This document shows positions 49,235 to 59,124 of a stretch of 64,000 bases of DNA, piece after piece (positions within the stretch are counted from its first letter, which is position 1; each line of letters opens with the position of its first letter). The DNA is from Lachancea dasiensis. Lineage: Eukaryota > Ascomycota > Saccharomycetes > Saccharomycetales > Saccharomycetaceae. Position numbers and translations under genes: made by a program. A model generated the notes under the pieces. That model saw only the letters and a program-made list of their open reading frames with translations, ran no database searches and was not told the DNA's origin. Where the stretch lies: the NCBI GenBank assembly GCA_900074725.1, contig LT598457.1, positions 868,001 to 932,000 on the forward strand. The letters are read 5' to 3'.

Positions 49235-50580
49235 TACCAGCTGCACTCAAGCCCCTATTGATTATCTGCTGTGTCGAGAGCGATGTCAATCGGATCAGTG
49301 TCAACTTGTTTAATGTAATTATCCGTTTTTAATGATACTGTTCCAAGAATTAGAGGTCTCCTATGATGACTGTTTACCAAACGTTGCTAGCGAGGAATGT
49401 AATAAGACGATAAGCGACCGGTTGAGAGATTGGCCAGTTTATATAAACTGATGAGCGAGTCTAAATTTATTTTGTCAGGATGATATTATCCTGGATTATA
49501 AGTTAGACTGACATTTTATAATCTTTTGGGCGCCCATTTGACTGAGGCGTTGCTGAAACCGCTTTCATAAGGAATTTCGCGAATTGGATAATGATAGCGC
49601 ATAGTATCTCTCTTTTTCCACCGTGGGTATAGGGTCACCTCACCTTATACTCTCAATTTGTAAAATTTCTGGAAAATCTGAAGATCCGGCCACTCGTAGT
49701 CCCCAGAAAAGAGTATTGAACGAAAAGAGTATTGAACAAAAAGTGCACAGATGAAAAGCAGCTTAGTTTACCGAGATTCAGAGTTTCAAGCGTAATATGG
49801 TGTTGCACTACAAATGCTTCTTTAGTAAATCACTATTTACAGTTGTGTCACTCAAGACAACCATCGCGACTAAGGAAAACACCTTTTATTTTTAAAGCAG
49901 CCCAAGTTTACCGGGACTTGACCTTCAATTTCGAACTAAACTCGGTGAGAGCTCTCAAGCTTCTCAAGAGCGGGTCTGAATTCATTGATATCAACAATTT
50001 TCATGTTTTAAGCGAACCTACGCACTTTCGAGTCATTAATATTAAGACAGTTTTAAGCATTGGCACATCCTGACCATTGGAAATAGCTCGAAGTACTAGT
50101 AGCTCCTACCTCGTATCCGGTGAAGATAATATTATTTAACCTATGAAGCAGGCACATCGAGCGCGAAGACACGATGCCTAAGGACAGAGGTGCTATCGAG
50201 AGAGCCGTGATACAAAAAATAGAAAGAGGCAAGTAGATAAGAGCCTGCAGCTTCAAGCTATTGGTAAGTTCTGGCTCCCTATTAATGGTTGAAAGCCATA
50301 TCATTATATCCCAAATTACTGTTCACTTCAAAACATTAGTGGATGGAGACTAGGGCCACACACTAATGCGTGTATATTCGCAAGCCACTGGTGTACGTTT
50401 CAGTTGTAGTTTGCGCCACAGGTACTATCACCGTCAGTCACTTCAAGTTGAAAAGTGAAATGGGTGGGCAATCAGTCTAGTGACCGACATATTATTATCC
50501 TCTACAAGAACAAAGGCTGGAGGAGCTCCAAGACTTTGCGCTGATTCTGTAACAATCCTTCTTATGCGAGCCAAGTATGA
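49235..50580. other. Gene-free region upstream of APL2
   Basis: About 1.35 kb without a convincing gene. It contains a small tandem duplication (49706-49737) and a minus-strand ATG frame ending at 50053 (about 83 codons) that is hydrophobic in the middle but unrecognisable. It adjoins a decayed dehydrogenase gene, so further relic sequence is possible. Confidence 0.3.
49706..49737. repeat. 16-bp tandem duplication
   Basis: The unit GAAAAGAGTATTGAAC occurs twice in perfect tandem (49706-49721 and 49722-49737), probably a recent replication slip in non-coding sequence. Confidence 0.9.
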
Positions 50581-50619
50581 CGGCAAATTTTGGGCAAATA
50601 TTGAGAACCGATGATCGGG

Positions 50620-51420
50620 TCGCTAGGGTTGACTGTGTTCACCCCAGCTTGTGTGTTGGGTAGGCAAAACCTCTGGATGCTTGAACAGCGGGCTGTCATC
50701 CGGCAACGGTTCGGGGCTTGTTACATCAATGGAAGCCTGTCTGATTTTTCCTTGCTTCAGGGCGGCAATCAACGCATTCTGGGAACAGTTCCTCCTCTCT
50801 TCACGTTTGCGAAGAGAACAAGGCTCTTCAACTGCTCAAGAAAGGCTGCATTAGAGATTTTACCCGCTGCTTCCGTGTCTGGCATAGTGTCAACGATAAC
50901 TCGAACGTCGTCGAGGATCGAACTCACATTCTCAGTGGCAACAGTCTTATTGAAATACGTGGGGGATGAACAGTTCCGCCAAGTACCCTACTATGCTTTG
51001 CCAACTGGGTCCCAATGCTACCCGTTCTGAACACGAGCAACGGTAACTCCCCCTACAGATATTGTTTTATAAACGCGCACCATGTCTGCTGGTTCGCATA
51101 GCGATACGACCCACGCGCGACGTACAATATAAAGAACAAAATCGTATGTGCAGATTTGATGCCACTCACTTTGGTCACAACCACATTTTGGCTAGCCAAC
51201 TCACTCGCAGGAATTGTTGATACCGGCACCTATGTTCTGGACCCATCTGAGACATTCGCGCCGTCCCAAAACTTTAGATCCAGCTCACTGTTCCTACCAT
51301 ACATGATTGTCACCCGAGAAAGCTGTTCGGCTGAAATGTCTTTTGTTGCGTAGTGCCACAATTGCGCAGTGTTACCAGAGCTTCCTTGGTCAAAGTTCGA
51401 GCCGTTAGCAAAAACTCATA
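50620..51420 (-). pseudogene. Decayed D-2-hydroxyacid dehydrogenase
   Basis: On the minus strand, pieces in different frames spell the NAD-dependent D-isomer 2-hydroxyacid dehydrogenase family in the right order. First comes an N-terminal part, then QNVVVTKVSG with an ILYVARG stretch. Next is the nucleotide-binding core TGSIGTQLAKHSRVLGG (near 51000-51025; the first glycine of GxGxxG is an arginine), then VIVDTMPDTEAAGKIS and LFANVKRGGTV, and last LIAALKQGKIRQASIDV with PEPLPDDSPLFKHP and TQHTSW (near 50650-50770). Several stops and at least two frame changes separate the pieces, so no intact protein is possible. The family includes S. cerevisiae YPL113C and YGL185C. It lies between divergent APL2 and ASC1, at an evolutionary breakpoint. 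Confidence 0.85.
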
Positions 51421-52094
51421 CGTACTAGCATACTCTATACACTACTGACCGCACGGCCTTCCGGCAACGGAGGCTGTTGTTAACCAAGTTACTTACTCCC
51501 ATGCACTCATACGATTTCCGTGCTTGTAGCCAACCACTTCACTATCCTTAATTAAATGTCATTAATGTGGTACAGACTTGGCAAATATGTCAATCGCGAA
51601 ACACGAATGACAGTGTACTCGTAGATAATGTACTCACAGAAGTACTCTGGACTGCGTACTCGCCAAGAGCGGAAGTTCATTTTTTTCCGCCAGTCTCAAA
51701 AATTTTTCACACCCGACAAAAAAAGTCCACTGGATGTTAAGGTTTGAGCAGTCACAACTCAGCCGTACTGAAGATTGCTGTACCGGACCTCTGCACCCTT
51801 TCACCCTCGGGCGTATATTCCAGTCTGGGCGCCACGTGATAATTGTATCACCATCGACGTGGATATTTACTGCGTAGAAATGGGTCCTTTGAGCGGACCG
51901 CTAAATCTACGCTTAGCGTGTAGGTCGGCCCAACCCACGCACTGGAAAATTAATGGTGCATCGAGTAGCGACAGGCTGGCAGTGGAATTCTGCATCCGAG
52001 TGAAGCTAACTTCACACTTAACTAGTTTTGAGTCTAGTAAGAAGTTGGATTCCTTTTCATTCTCATAACCCCAAATCGCTTCTACACATTTATC
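51421..52094 (+). promoter_or_regulatory. ASC1 upstream region
   Basis: A 674-bp region before a highly expressed ribosomal gene. An ACACCCGACA element near 51709 resembles a Rap1 site of ribosomal-protein promoters, and a CACGTG E-box lies at 51833-51838. The last 40 bp before the ATG are C/T-rich, as in leaders of translation-machinery genes. The regulation is inferred from these motifs. Confidence 0.45.
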
Positions 52095-53276
52095 ATGTCT
52101 TCTGCTGAGGTTCTAGTTCTAAGAGGTACTTTGGAAGGTCACAACGGCTGGGTCACTTCGTTGGCCACTTCTCCAGCTCAACCAAACCTATTGTTGTCCG
52201 GTTCCCGTGACAAGTCTCTAATCACCTGGAAGTTGACCGGTGACGACCAACAGTACGGTGTCCCAGTTAGATCTTTCAGAGGTCACTCTCACATCGTCCA
52301 AGACTGTACCGTTACCCCAGATGGTGAATACGCTTTGTCTGCCTCTTGGGACAAGACCGTCAGATTGTGGGAACTAGCCACCGGTAAGTGTATCCAACGT
52401 TTCGTTGGCCACAAGTCCGACGTTTTGTCCGTCACCATCGACAGACGTGCTTCCCAAATCGTGTCTGCTTCCCGTGACAAGACCGTCAAAGTGTGGAACA
52501 CCTTGGGTGAATGTATGGTCACTCTATTGGGCCACAACGACTGGGTTTCCCAAGTCAGAGTTGCTCCTAACGAGGACGCTGAAGACGAAACCGTCACCGT
52601 CATCTCTGCCGGTATGGACAAGGTCGTCAAGGTATGTTTAAAAAATCGTCCCAGCTAAATCCAACCGTGTTGTCGCCCTCGTGCATGCGACATATGATGC
52701 TATTCTATATTTGCTACTTCGGACGGGCTTCGCGCTCGAATGAGACATATCATTATCACCAAGATCTCTGATGTCGCACACTTTGCCACAACACGGAGGG
52801 TGCTTATATCCCCTTTTCATGCCCCAACCGTTTACTAACTATCTCTCCTACAGGTCTGGAACTTGCACTCTTTCCAAATCGAAGCTGACTTCATCGGCCA
52901 CAACAACTACGTCAACACCGTCACTGCCTCTCCAGACGGAACCCTAGTTGCCTCCGCCGGTAAGGACGGTGAAATCATGTTGTGGAACTTGGCCGCCAAG
53001 ACCGCCTTGTACACCTTGAACGCCCAAGACGAAGTCTACGCCGTTGCCTTCTCTCCAAACAGATACTGGTTGACCGCTGCCACTTCTTCCGGCATCAAGA
53101 TCTTCAACTTGGAAGAAAGAAAGGTTGTTGACGAGCTAAGACCAGAATTCGCTGGCTACACCAAGGCTGCCGAACCTCACGCCGTCTCTTTGGCCTGGTC
53201 CGCTGACGGTCAAACTTTGTTTGCCGGTTACACCGACAACGTCATCAGAGTTTGGCAAGTCATGACTGCTAACTAA
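52095..53276 (+). CDS. ASC1: RACK1 / small ribosomal subunit beta-propeller, spliced (exons 52095-52631 and 52854-53276)
   Basis: Asc1 is the yeast RACK1, a seven-bladed WD40 propeller on the head of the 40S subunit that takes part in ribosome quality control and signalling. Exon 1 gives 179 residues and exon 2 gives 140, in total 319, exactly the S. cerevisiae length. WD repeats are clear (for example [40 protein letters not shown]). The ribosome-contact R-D-K stretch in blade 1 is intact. The codon use is strongly biased to the preferred yeast codons, as expected of a very abundant protein. The intron carries U24 snoRNA. In S. cerevisiae the ASC1 (YMR116C) intron carries the same RNA. Confidence 0.98.
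52632..52853 (+). other. Spliceosomal intron of ASC1 hosting U24 snoRNA
   Basis: A 222-base phase-0 intron with GTATGT at 52632-52637, TACTAAC at 52833-52839 and CAG at 52851-52853. It joins GTCAAG to GTCTGG and restores the VKVWN blade sequence of RACK1. Confidence 0.97.
52686..52778 (+). ncRNA. SNR24: Box C/D snoRNA U24 (snR24) within the ASC1 intron
   Basis: The ends TGCGACA (52686-52692) and TGTCGCA (52772-52778) form a perfect 7-bp terminal stem. A box C-like ATGATGC lies at 52694-52700 and box D CTGA at 52768-52771. Between them are the two U24 guide blocks, TATTTGCTACTTC (52708-52720) and ATTATCACCAAGATCT (52752-52767), which are nearly identical to yeast and human U24 as I recall them. 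U24 directs 2'-O-methylation of 25S rRNA; the sites are given as C1437, C1449 and G1450 in S. cerevisiae, from memory. It is processed from the spliced, debranched intron. Confidence 0.93.
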
Positions 53277-53997
53277 ATCTCACCTGTATAGAGAGGATTT
53301 TTAGTGTTTGTAGTCTACTCAATTTGAACATTTATTATGGTTTGTTGTGAAGATGCCCACGTAAGCCAGATATGGCCAAGCTTATTGCAGTGGAGGTAAT
53401 AAGCGCATTTTTCCTAAGGACTCAACCGAGTACCGCCCATGCTGCGGTTTGAACGCTAATAACTTCGATGGGAAATGAATTTCTTAGCGAGCAAGAGAAG
53501 CACTAGGATGAAGGTTTGGAAGCCATAGGCGTTCTTGGAAATGACATTAGCTTATCTGTAATCCATATGCTGAGAAAGGTTGGTCAGTAGCCGGAGACAG
53601 CTCTACACGTCCTATACTAGTACTCCGTGCTTATGTATTCGAGCAATTGCTGCTTTGAACGCTCAAATTTTACCAAAGCAAGACTCCTGGTTAGCCAAGG
53701 GCCACAGGTGACTCAAGGCTAGCCATAAAGAAGGACCTCGTTGGATCCAGTGCACGAATAATATCGGACCGGCCAGCCAGGCGCAAGGTTCAACCACGAT
53801 CTTTTTTTTAACTTCAACAACCTAGATATACGCTATTGGAGCTGAAATTGCCGCGCCGTCGGGCCCCTAACTAGCCCTCCTGCGCTTCGCGTTAGAGTAT
53901 ATACATTGTTCTCGTTCTTATCTATAAGACCCGTATGGGGGTCCCTGTATCGTTTATTTAGTGTCACTAACTTACAAGCCTGCTGACACTCACGTGC
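53277..53997. other. Intergenic region between ASC1 and the GNAT gene
   Basis: About 720 bp between convergent genes, long for a terminator-to-terminator gap in this window. No RNA gene, repeat or frame of note was found. It marks the junction between the YKL135/YMR116 block and the YMR107-110 block. Confidence 0.35.
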
Positions 53998-54513
53998 TCA
54001 CAGGTCACGCGCCAGCACCTGACCAACAAGGTCTTTCCCAAAGCTATGGTGATGCTCTTCTTGAATCAGCGAAAAGCCGGCCCTGTCGTAAATCCGGCGC
54101 GCGCCGGTCAGCACGCTATTCGTCCACAGGACCATGCGCTTGTATCCGGCTTTGCGAGCGAATTCTACAGCCTCGCTCACCAGCCGATTGCCAATTCCCA
54201 ATCCCCTGGCGCTTTCATCCACATACAGAACACGGAGCTTGGCGGTCTCGTCGTCTTCGCTGACCACAAATACAGAGCCCACGACCTTGCCGTCCTTCTC
54301 AGCAATCCAGCACTTCTCTCTGGCAGGCACTTGATTTTTGACGAACTCAGCAACAATCTGGGCAACCAGCGCTTCAAACTGCATGTCCCAGCCGTATTCC
54401 GCAGCATATAGTGCACCGTTCTGGTGTACAATCATGCCCATATCACCCGGACGCGGTTCCCGAATGATATAAGATCCATGTTTCGTTGTGAGCATCTCTT
54501 GTTCAGTTGCCAT
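53998..54513 (-). CDS. GNAT-family N-acetyltransferase, bacterial-like
   Basis: A 171-residue protein starting at ATG (complement of CAT at 54511-54513). The GNAT core has strands around CWIAEKDGKVVGSVFVV, the acetyl-CoA motif A with RVLYVDESARGLGIGNRLV (pyrophosphate loop RGLGIG, 103-108) and the late motif IYDRAGFSLIQEEHHHSFGKDLVGQ. The E-x-HHSFG-DLV-Q signature is one I associate with bacterial GNAT proteins, often fused to MarR regulators, and with scattered fungal copies. No S. cerevisiae counterpart is known to me. The coding sequence is richer in G and C than the surrounding intergenic DNA. It sits at a break between ancestral gene blocks. The substrate is unknown. Confidence 0.82.
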   Translation of the reverse strand: MATEQEMLTTKHGSYIIREPRPGDMGMIVHQNGALYAAEYGWDMQFEALVAQIVAEFVKNQVPAREKCWIAEKDGKVVGSVFVVSEDDETAKLRVLYVDESARGLGIGNRLVSEAVEFARKAGYKRMVLWTNSVLTGARRIYDRAGFSLIQEEHHHSFGKDLVGQVLARDL

Positions 54514-55556
54514 TGCCTGAAATATTAATAGTAGTCAAAGAAAATACAGCAGCTTTTCACTATAATCATTTGACTACGATACAATCTTTAGTTCGTGTAC
54601 TTAAACAAAACTTTTAAACTTGATGTACATTTTCACCAGAGCTTCTAAAGTAACCTATCGAGCCTCGGTGGGGGTCGTCGGACGATGTGTCGAATCGTAA
54701 TAAGAGCACCATTCGAATCCTCGGCCTACTTTTACTAGATCGGGTTGCGCCGACAAAAATTATGAGGCGCGAGATCAGATTGTCCAGCTACGCGCAAATC
54801 CATCATTAAATACGCGCAATGTCTGCCGGCTATTAAATTCAATTAAGTTGATCGGAACAGACATAATATTATCAAAAGTGGTGGAAACACCGATGGAACC
54901 GATCTGACACTGTTTGAGCTGAGCCCGCTCCAACAAATAAATATATTCATCAACTACCATCTATCCAACTGCCACTTGGGTTATGATCGCTTTGTATAAT
55001 ACTGGCACATACAACCTCTGTCTACATTCAATCTAGCGCTATTAGATTGCATAGCAAGAACTCTTAGGTGCTTCCAACTGTTATTCTAAACCTAGAACAC
55101 TCTTATATGACGGGCGCCCGACAGGGCGTTTATTTCCGTTTAAATCCCGCTATCGTTACCCGGATATATGCGTCCATGCAGCTTCCCCGCATGTTTTATG
55201 CAAATTGCGCCTTAGCTAATCCATTAATACGTCAACGTCTCCATGGCCCCCAACAGATTGTAGTTTGCTCCCCAGCTACGTTTCTTGATCGTACCATCTA
55301 CAGCAAGATTATGCTTCATAAGGTAGTAAAGAGCTTGATGTCATAGCCCTGACTAGGTCACACCACCTCTCTTCTCCAGTTTAAGGGAGCAAGGGGCTGT
55401 TACCCCGCATTTTCAGGTATATAAAGGCTCATCGTTGTGGCACAAGGACATAGGAGCTCAGGCTCACTTTCCGCTACAGGCTCAAGCAACATTGCAGATC
55501 TAGTAATTTCAATTCAAAGAGCCACCTTTCACTGCTAACTTAATCACTAGGCAAAA
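54514..55556 (+). promoter_or_regulatory. Region between GNAT and SPG4, with a stress element and TATA box
   Basis: A 1,043-bp divergent gap. Near the SPG4 end lie a stress element AGGGG at 55392-55396 and a strong TATA box TATATAAA at 55418-55425, about 130 bp before the SPG4 ATG, the layout of an Msn2/Msn4-driven gene. A minus-strand frame of 61 codons (54775-54960) and a plus-strand frame (55068-55346) have no recognisable features. Confidence 0.55.
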
Positions 55557-55868
55557 ATGGGCGGTATTTTCGAAGCTTTTGAAGTATATAACAAGAATAA
55601 ACATTCGTCACACCCGCGGATGTTTGGTGGCACCTCTAACACTGGGGGCACCAGGACTGACTATCTGTACTCCAGCGAGCATTACACTCCTAAACAGCAA
55701 AAAATGGACAAAGAAGAGCTGCTGGGACAGTCGATGGGCGAAAGCGCCAAAATGACAGGCTTACCTGCTGACAAAATGGTAGATATCTCGCACATGTCCC
55801 AACACGAACTCGAAGAGCTGATGAAGGGGCTGCGCAAGGGGGAGCCCAACAACCGGGTGAACTTTTGA
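55557..55868 (+). CDS. SPG4: Stationary-phase protein Spg4
   Basis: A small hydrophilic protein needed for survival at high temperature in stationary phase in S. cerevisiae; its molecular role is unknown. The 103 residues (S. cerevisiae 115) share the recalled pattern at both ends: MGGIFEAFEVYNKNKH with GGTSNTG at the N-terminus and VDISHMSQHELEELMKGLRKGEPNNRVN at the C-terminus, split here by a shorter variable middle. In S. cerevisiae SPG4 (YMR107W) is directly followed by ILV2 (YMR108W), as here. A stress element and TATA box lie upstream. Confidence 0.9.
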   Translation: MGGIFEAFEVYNKNKHSSHPRMFGGTSNTGGTRTDYLYSSEHYTPKQQKMDKEELLGQSMGESAKMTGLPADKMVDISHMSQHELEELMKGLRKGEPNNRVNF

Positions 55869-56654
55869 GGAGCTGAGGGATTTATGACGGTTAGATAGCA
55901 TTTTATATATGTATTCACTTGCAAATGGTTATGGGTAAGGTTATGCGCGGGCAGAACCAGGAGGCGTGCGAAAAATAAATCACACGCTATCAGAGGGCCA
56001 CACCCTAGGTTAGAAAGGCGGTGCGCAGGACGATGGTTACCTGCAACGGGTCTAGGGTTCTCGAAGTAGGAGAACGACACGGAAAGACAGCATGCGCTAC
56101 TTCGGGCTGCGATTTGAATGTCTTAGCACTAAGCTGCAGGGGCAAAACAAGCAGATGAACGCCATCCATTGAATGCCGCCGAGCTTTCACTGCCTTCCGT
56201 GAAGCCCTCAACCCTCGCATTGTGTCCAAATCTTTCCATCGGGGCCCTTGTGGGCTGCCAGGGCTCACTAACGTATCATGGTCGACATGCGGTAAGACAC
56301 TGTCCCATGCACCGAACACCTGGGCGATCCTTCCACGCACGACTCCGCATTTAATTTATATATCGTCACACACGAAATGAATCATACACTTTTTCCAGCG
56401 CATGACTCAATACTCATAAAATTTTTCAGTGATTCATCCATGTTTAAAGGAACCTCTATTACGATGAGTTGCTAAGGCAGAGACGGAACCGATTATATAT
56501 TCCTAACGACTTTGGTGGTAGTACACTGTGTATTTGAAGTGGCATTATTTGAATATCGTGCAGAAATAGGAGCTTTTTTTTGAAGCGACTTTGATACGTT
56601 TACTTCTTTGATTTGCAACGGTAACAGTTTAGTGAATATCGAAAAGCCTTCAGC
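55869..56654 (+). promoter_or_regulatory. ILV2 promoter with a Gcn4 site
   Basis: A 786-bp gap after SPG4. A perfect Gcn4 site TGACTCA lies at 56403-56409, about 246 bp before the ILV2 ATG, in agreement with general amino acid control of ILV2 in yeast. A TATA-like TTTATATATC lies near 56354. Short overlapping frames (56005-56354) on both strands look like chance. Confidence 0.6.
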
Positions 56655-58703
56655 ATGATGAGACAAGGCGCCGGCAGAATAGCGCTTAGACGCGGCGTTT
56701 CCGCCATGCGCTCCTCCAAAAATACTTCGGCGGGTGTCCTACGGCTTTATAGCGCCAGCGCTACCTCTGAGTCCGTTAAGGATCAAGCCAGGCCGCGGCC
56801 AGCTCCCAGCTTCGACATGGAACCAGTGAAGAACGCAGACAACGCCAAGTTGCGTTCCAGAAACCCGAAATTGGCGGAAGAACAACCCGCCATGGACGAT
56901 TCTTTCATCGGACTCAGTGGTGGCCAAATTTTCCATGAAATGATGCGCAGACACAATGTTGATACCGTGTTTGGATACCCTGGTGGTGCCATCCTGACGG
57001 TGTACGACGCTATCTACAACAGTGAATACTTCAAATTCGTGCTTCCTAGGCATGAGCAAGGTGCTGGCCACATGGCGGAAGGTTATGCTCGAGCTAGCGG
57101 AAGACCGGGTGTTGTTCTCGTGACTTCAGGTCCCGGAGCCACCAACGTTGTCACCCCAATGGCGGACGCGTTGGCAGATGGTGTGCCCATGGTGGTTTTC
57201 ACAGGGCAAGTGGCCACCTCTTCCATCGGTACCGATGCCTTTCAGGAGGCTGATGTGATTGGTATTTCCAGGTCCTGCACCAAATGGAATGTGATGGTAA
57301 AAACCGTCGAGGAACTCCCTCGTCGCATCAATGAGGCTTTTGAAATTGCCACCAGTGGTCGGCCGGGCCCTGTTCTTGTTGATCTTCCCAAGGACATCAC
57401 CGCTGCAGTTTTGAAGACCCCAATCCCGGTAAATACTACTTTGCCATCAAATGCCCTGGCGCAACTAACCAAAAATGCTGCCCACGAATTCACAACGGCC
57501 AATATCCAACGGGTTGCCGATTTGATAAATATGGCCAAAAAACCCGTGCTATATGTCGGTGGTGGTATTTTGGGATCTGAAGAAGGTCCCAAGCTGCTAC
57601 GTGAGCTCAGTGAGCGTGCTCAAATTCCCGTCACCACCACCCTTCAGGGCTTAGGTGCTTTTGACCAAACAGATTCCAAATCGTTGGACATGCTGGGCAT
57701 GCATGGTTCTGCTTTTGCCAATTTGACAATCCAAAATGCTGATTTGATCGTTGCTCTGGGAGCCCGTTTTGATGATCGTGTTACCGGAAACGTTGCCAAA
57801 TTCGCCCCTGAGGCTCGTCAAGCCGCTTTGGAAAACAGAGGTGGTATAGTGCACTTTGAGATCTCCGCTAAAAACATCAATAAAGTTGTGGAGGCTCAAG
57901 TCGCTGTCGAAGGCGATGTGACTGATAACTTGCAAAAGCTGCTGCCTTTAATCGACACCGTCGAGTCTCGCGAGAGCTGGTTCGAAAAGATTGATGCTTG
58001 GAAGAGAGATTACCCATACGATTATCAAAGAGAAACAACTGGCTCTAAGATCAAGCCCCAGACCGTGATTGCTCGACTATCGGACATCTCCCACGCTACG
58101 GGAAGAGATGTCATCGTCACTACTGGTGTTGGCCAACATCAAATGTGGGCCGCCCAACACTGGACATGGAGACATCCCCGCACTTTCATCACATCCGGTG
58201 GTCTTGGTACGATGGGATATGGACTGCCGGCTGCCATTGGTGCTCAGGTTGCTAAGCCTGACGCCTTGGTTATCGATATTGATGGGGACGCCTCTTTCAA
58301 TATGACTCTCATGGAATTGACCAGCGCTGTTCAAGCTGAAACCCCTGTTAAGATTATGATTTTGAATAATGAAGAGCAAGGCATGGTCACTCAGTGGCAA
58401 TCGCTATTTTACGAGCATCGTTACTCGCATACCCATCAATTGAACCCAGATTTTCTCAAGTTGGCCGAAGCTATGGGCTTGAAGGGTATGAGACTTGAGA
58501 ATCAAAAGGACATGGATGCCACTTTGAAGGAATTCGTTGACCATGACGGACCTGTCCTCTTGGAAGTGAAAGTGGAAAAGAAGGTGCCTGTACTACCGAT
58601 GGTGCCCGGAGGTAAAGGTTTGCACGAATTTATTAACTTCGACGCCGAGACCGAAAGAAAACAAAATGAGCTGCGCCGTCAACGTACTGGCGGTAAGCAC
58701 TGA
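56655..58703 (+). CDS. ILV2: Acetolactate synthase catalytic subunit (mitochondrial)
   Basis: A thiamine-diphosphate and FAD enzyme making acetolactate and acetohydroxybutyrate, the first common step of isoleucine, valine and leucine synthesis. The 682 residues match S. cerevisiae (687). The first 35 or so residues are an Arg/Ser-rich mitochondrial presequence. The TPP-activating glutamate lies in LPRHEQGAGHMAEGYARA (Glu134), followed by the GPGATN box. The C-terminal TPP and magnesium motif is DIDGDASFNMTLMEL near residue 545, followed by NNEEQGMVTQWQ, a region where herbicide-contact residues lie in this family. The regulatory subunit Ilv6 is encoded elsewhere. A Gcn4 site precedes it. Confidence 0.97.
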   Translation: MMRQGAGRIALRRGVSAMRSSKNTSAGVLRLYSASATSESVKDQARPRPAPSFDMEPVKNADNAKLRSRNPKLAEEQPAMDDSFIGLSGGQIFHEMMRRHNVDTVFGYPGGAILTVYDAIYNSEYFKFVLPRHEQGAGHMAEGYARASGRPGVVLVTSGPGATNVVTPMADALADGVPMVVFTGQVATSSIGTDAFQEADVIGISRSCTKWNVMVKTVEELPRRINEAFEIATSGRPGPVLVDLPKDITAAVLKTPIPVNTTLPSNALAQLTKNAAHEFTTANIQRVADLINMAKKPVLYVGGGILGSEEGPKLLRELSERAQIPVTTTLQGLGAFDQTDSKSLDMLGMHGSAFANLTIQNADLIVALGARFDDRVTGNVAKFAPEARQAALENRGGIVHFEISAKNINKVVEAQVAVEGDVTDNLQKLLPLIDTVESRESWFEKIDAWKRDYPYDYQRETTGSKIKPQTVIARLSDISHATGRDVIVTTGVGQHQMWAAQHWTWRHPRTFITSGGLGTMGYGLPAAIGAQVAKPDALVIDIDGDASFNMTLMELTSAVQAETPVKIMILNNEEQGMVTQWQSLFYEHRYSHTHQLNPDFLKLAEAMGLKGMRLENQKDMDATLKEFVDHDGPVLLEVKVEKKVPVLPMVPGGKGLHEFINFDAETERKQNELRRQRTGGKH

Positions 58704-59124
58704 CTATAAGCACTGACCTAATCGTTAAACTAAGCACGTAGGGCTTCAATTTTGCATTTGTTTATTGTTTCGTTATTAAATGGAATGGCATAATGTGGCG
58801 AGCCTTGCTGAGACGTCAAAACAAAAAGTTTCTTTGTTATTATTTAACACACTTCTTTATCAATTTACACCTCATGTAACATACAACCAAGAAATCACCT
58901 AGCAGATTATCATCAAGCCCTATTACTCTGTATTTAGTCGGAGTCAAATTGACATTAGAGTTGGTCACGTTCAACACTTAGAGTTACTTCGTACAAAGTA
59001 ATATCAACACTTTTTTCTATAGGGGCATTGGACTTTAGAAATAGCTTGCCAACTTTTATTAAAGGAAACTTAACTGAGTTGAAGTTTAGGACCTCACAGA
59101 AGTTTCCTTTCCACTCTCCTCATC
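58704..59124. other. Intergenic region ILV2 / MYO5
   Basis: A 421-bp, AT-rich tandem gap holding the ILV2 terminator and the MYO5 promoter. No feature beyond AT-rich tracts was recognised. Confidence 0.4.

Noticed and set aside
50611-51030. 139-codon plus-strand ATG frame
   Set aside because: The minus strand of the same DNA spells D-2-hydroxyacid dehydrogenase motifs, so this frame is a shadow of the fossil gene.
56005-56354. Overlapping frames on both strands in the ILV2 promoter
   Set aside because: They have no recognisable features, overlap each other, and lie upstream of a conserved promoter layout.
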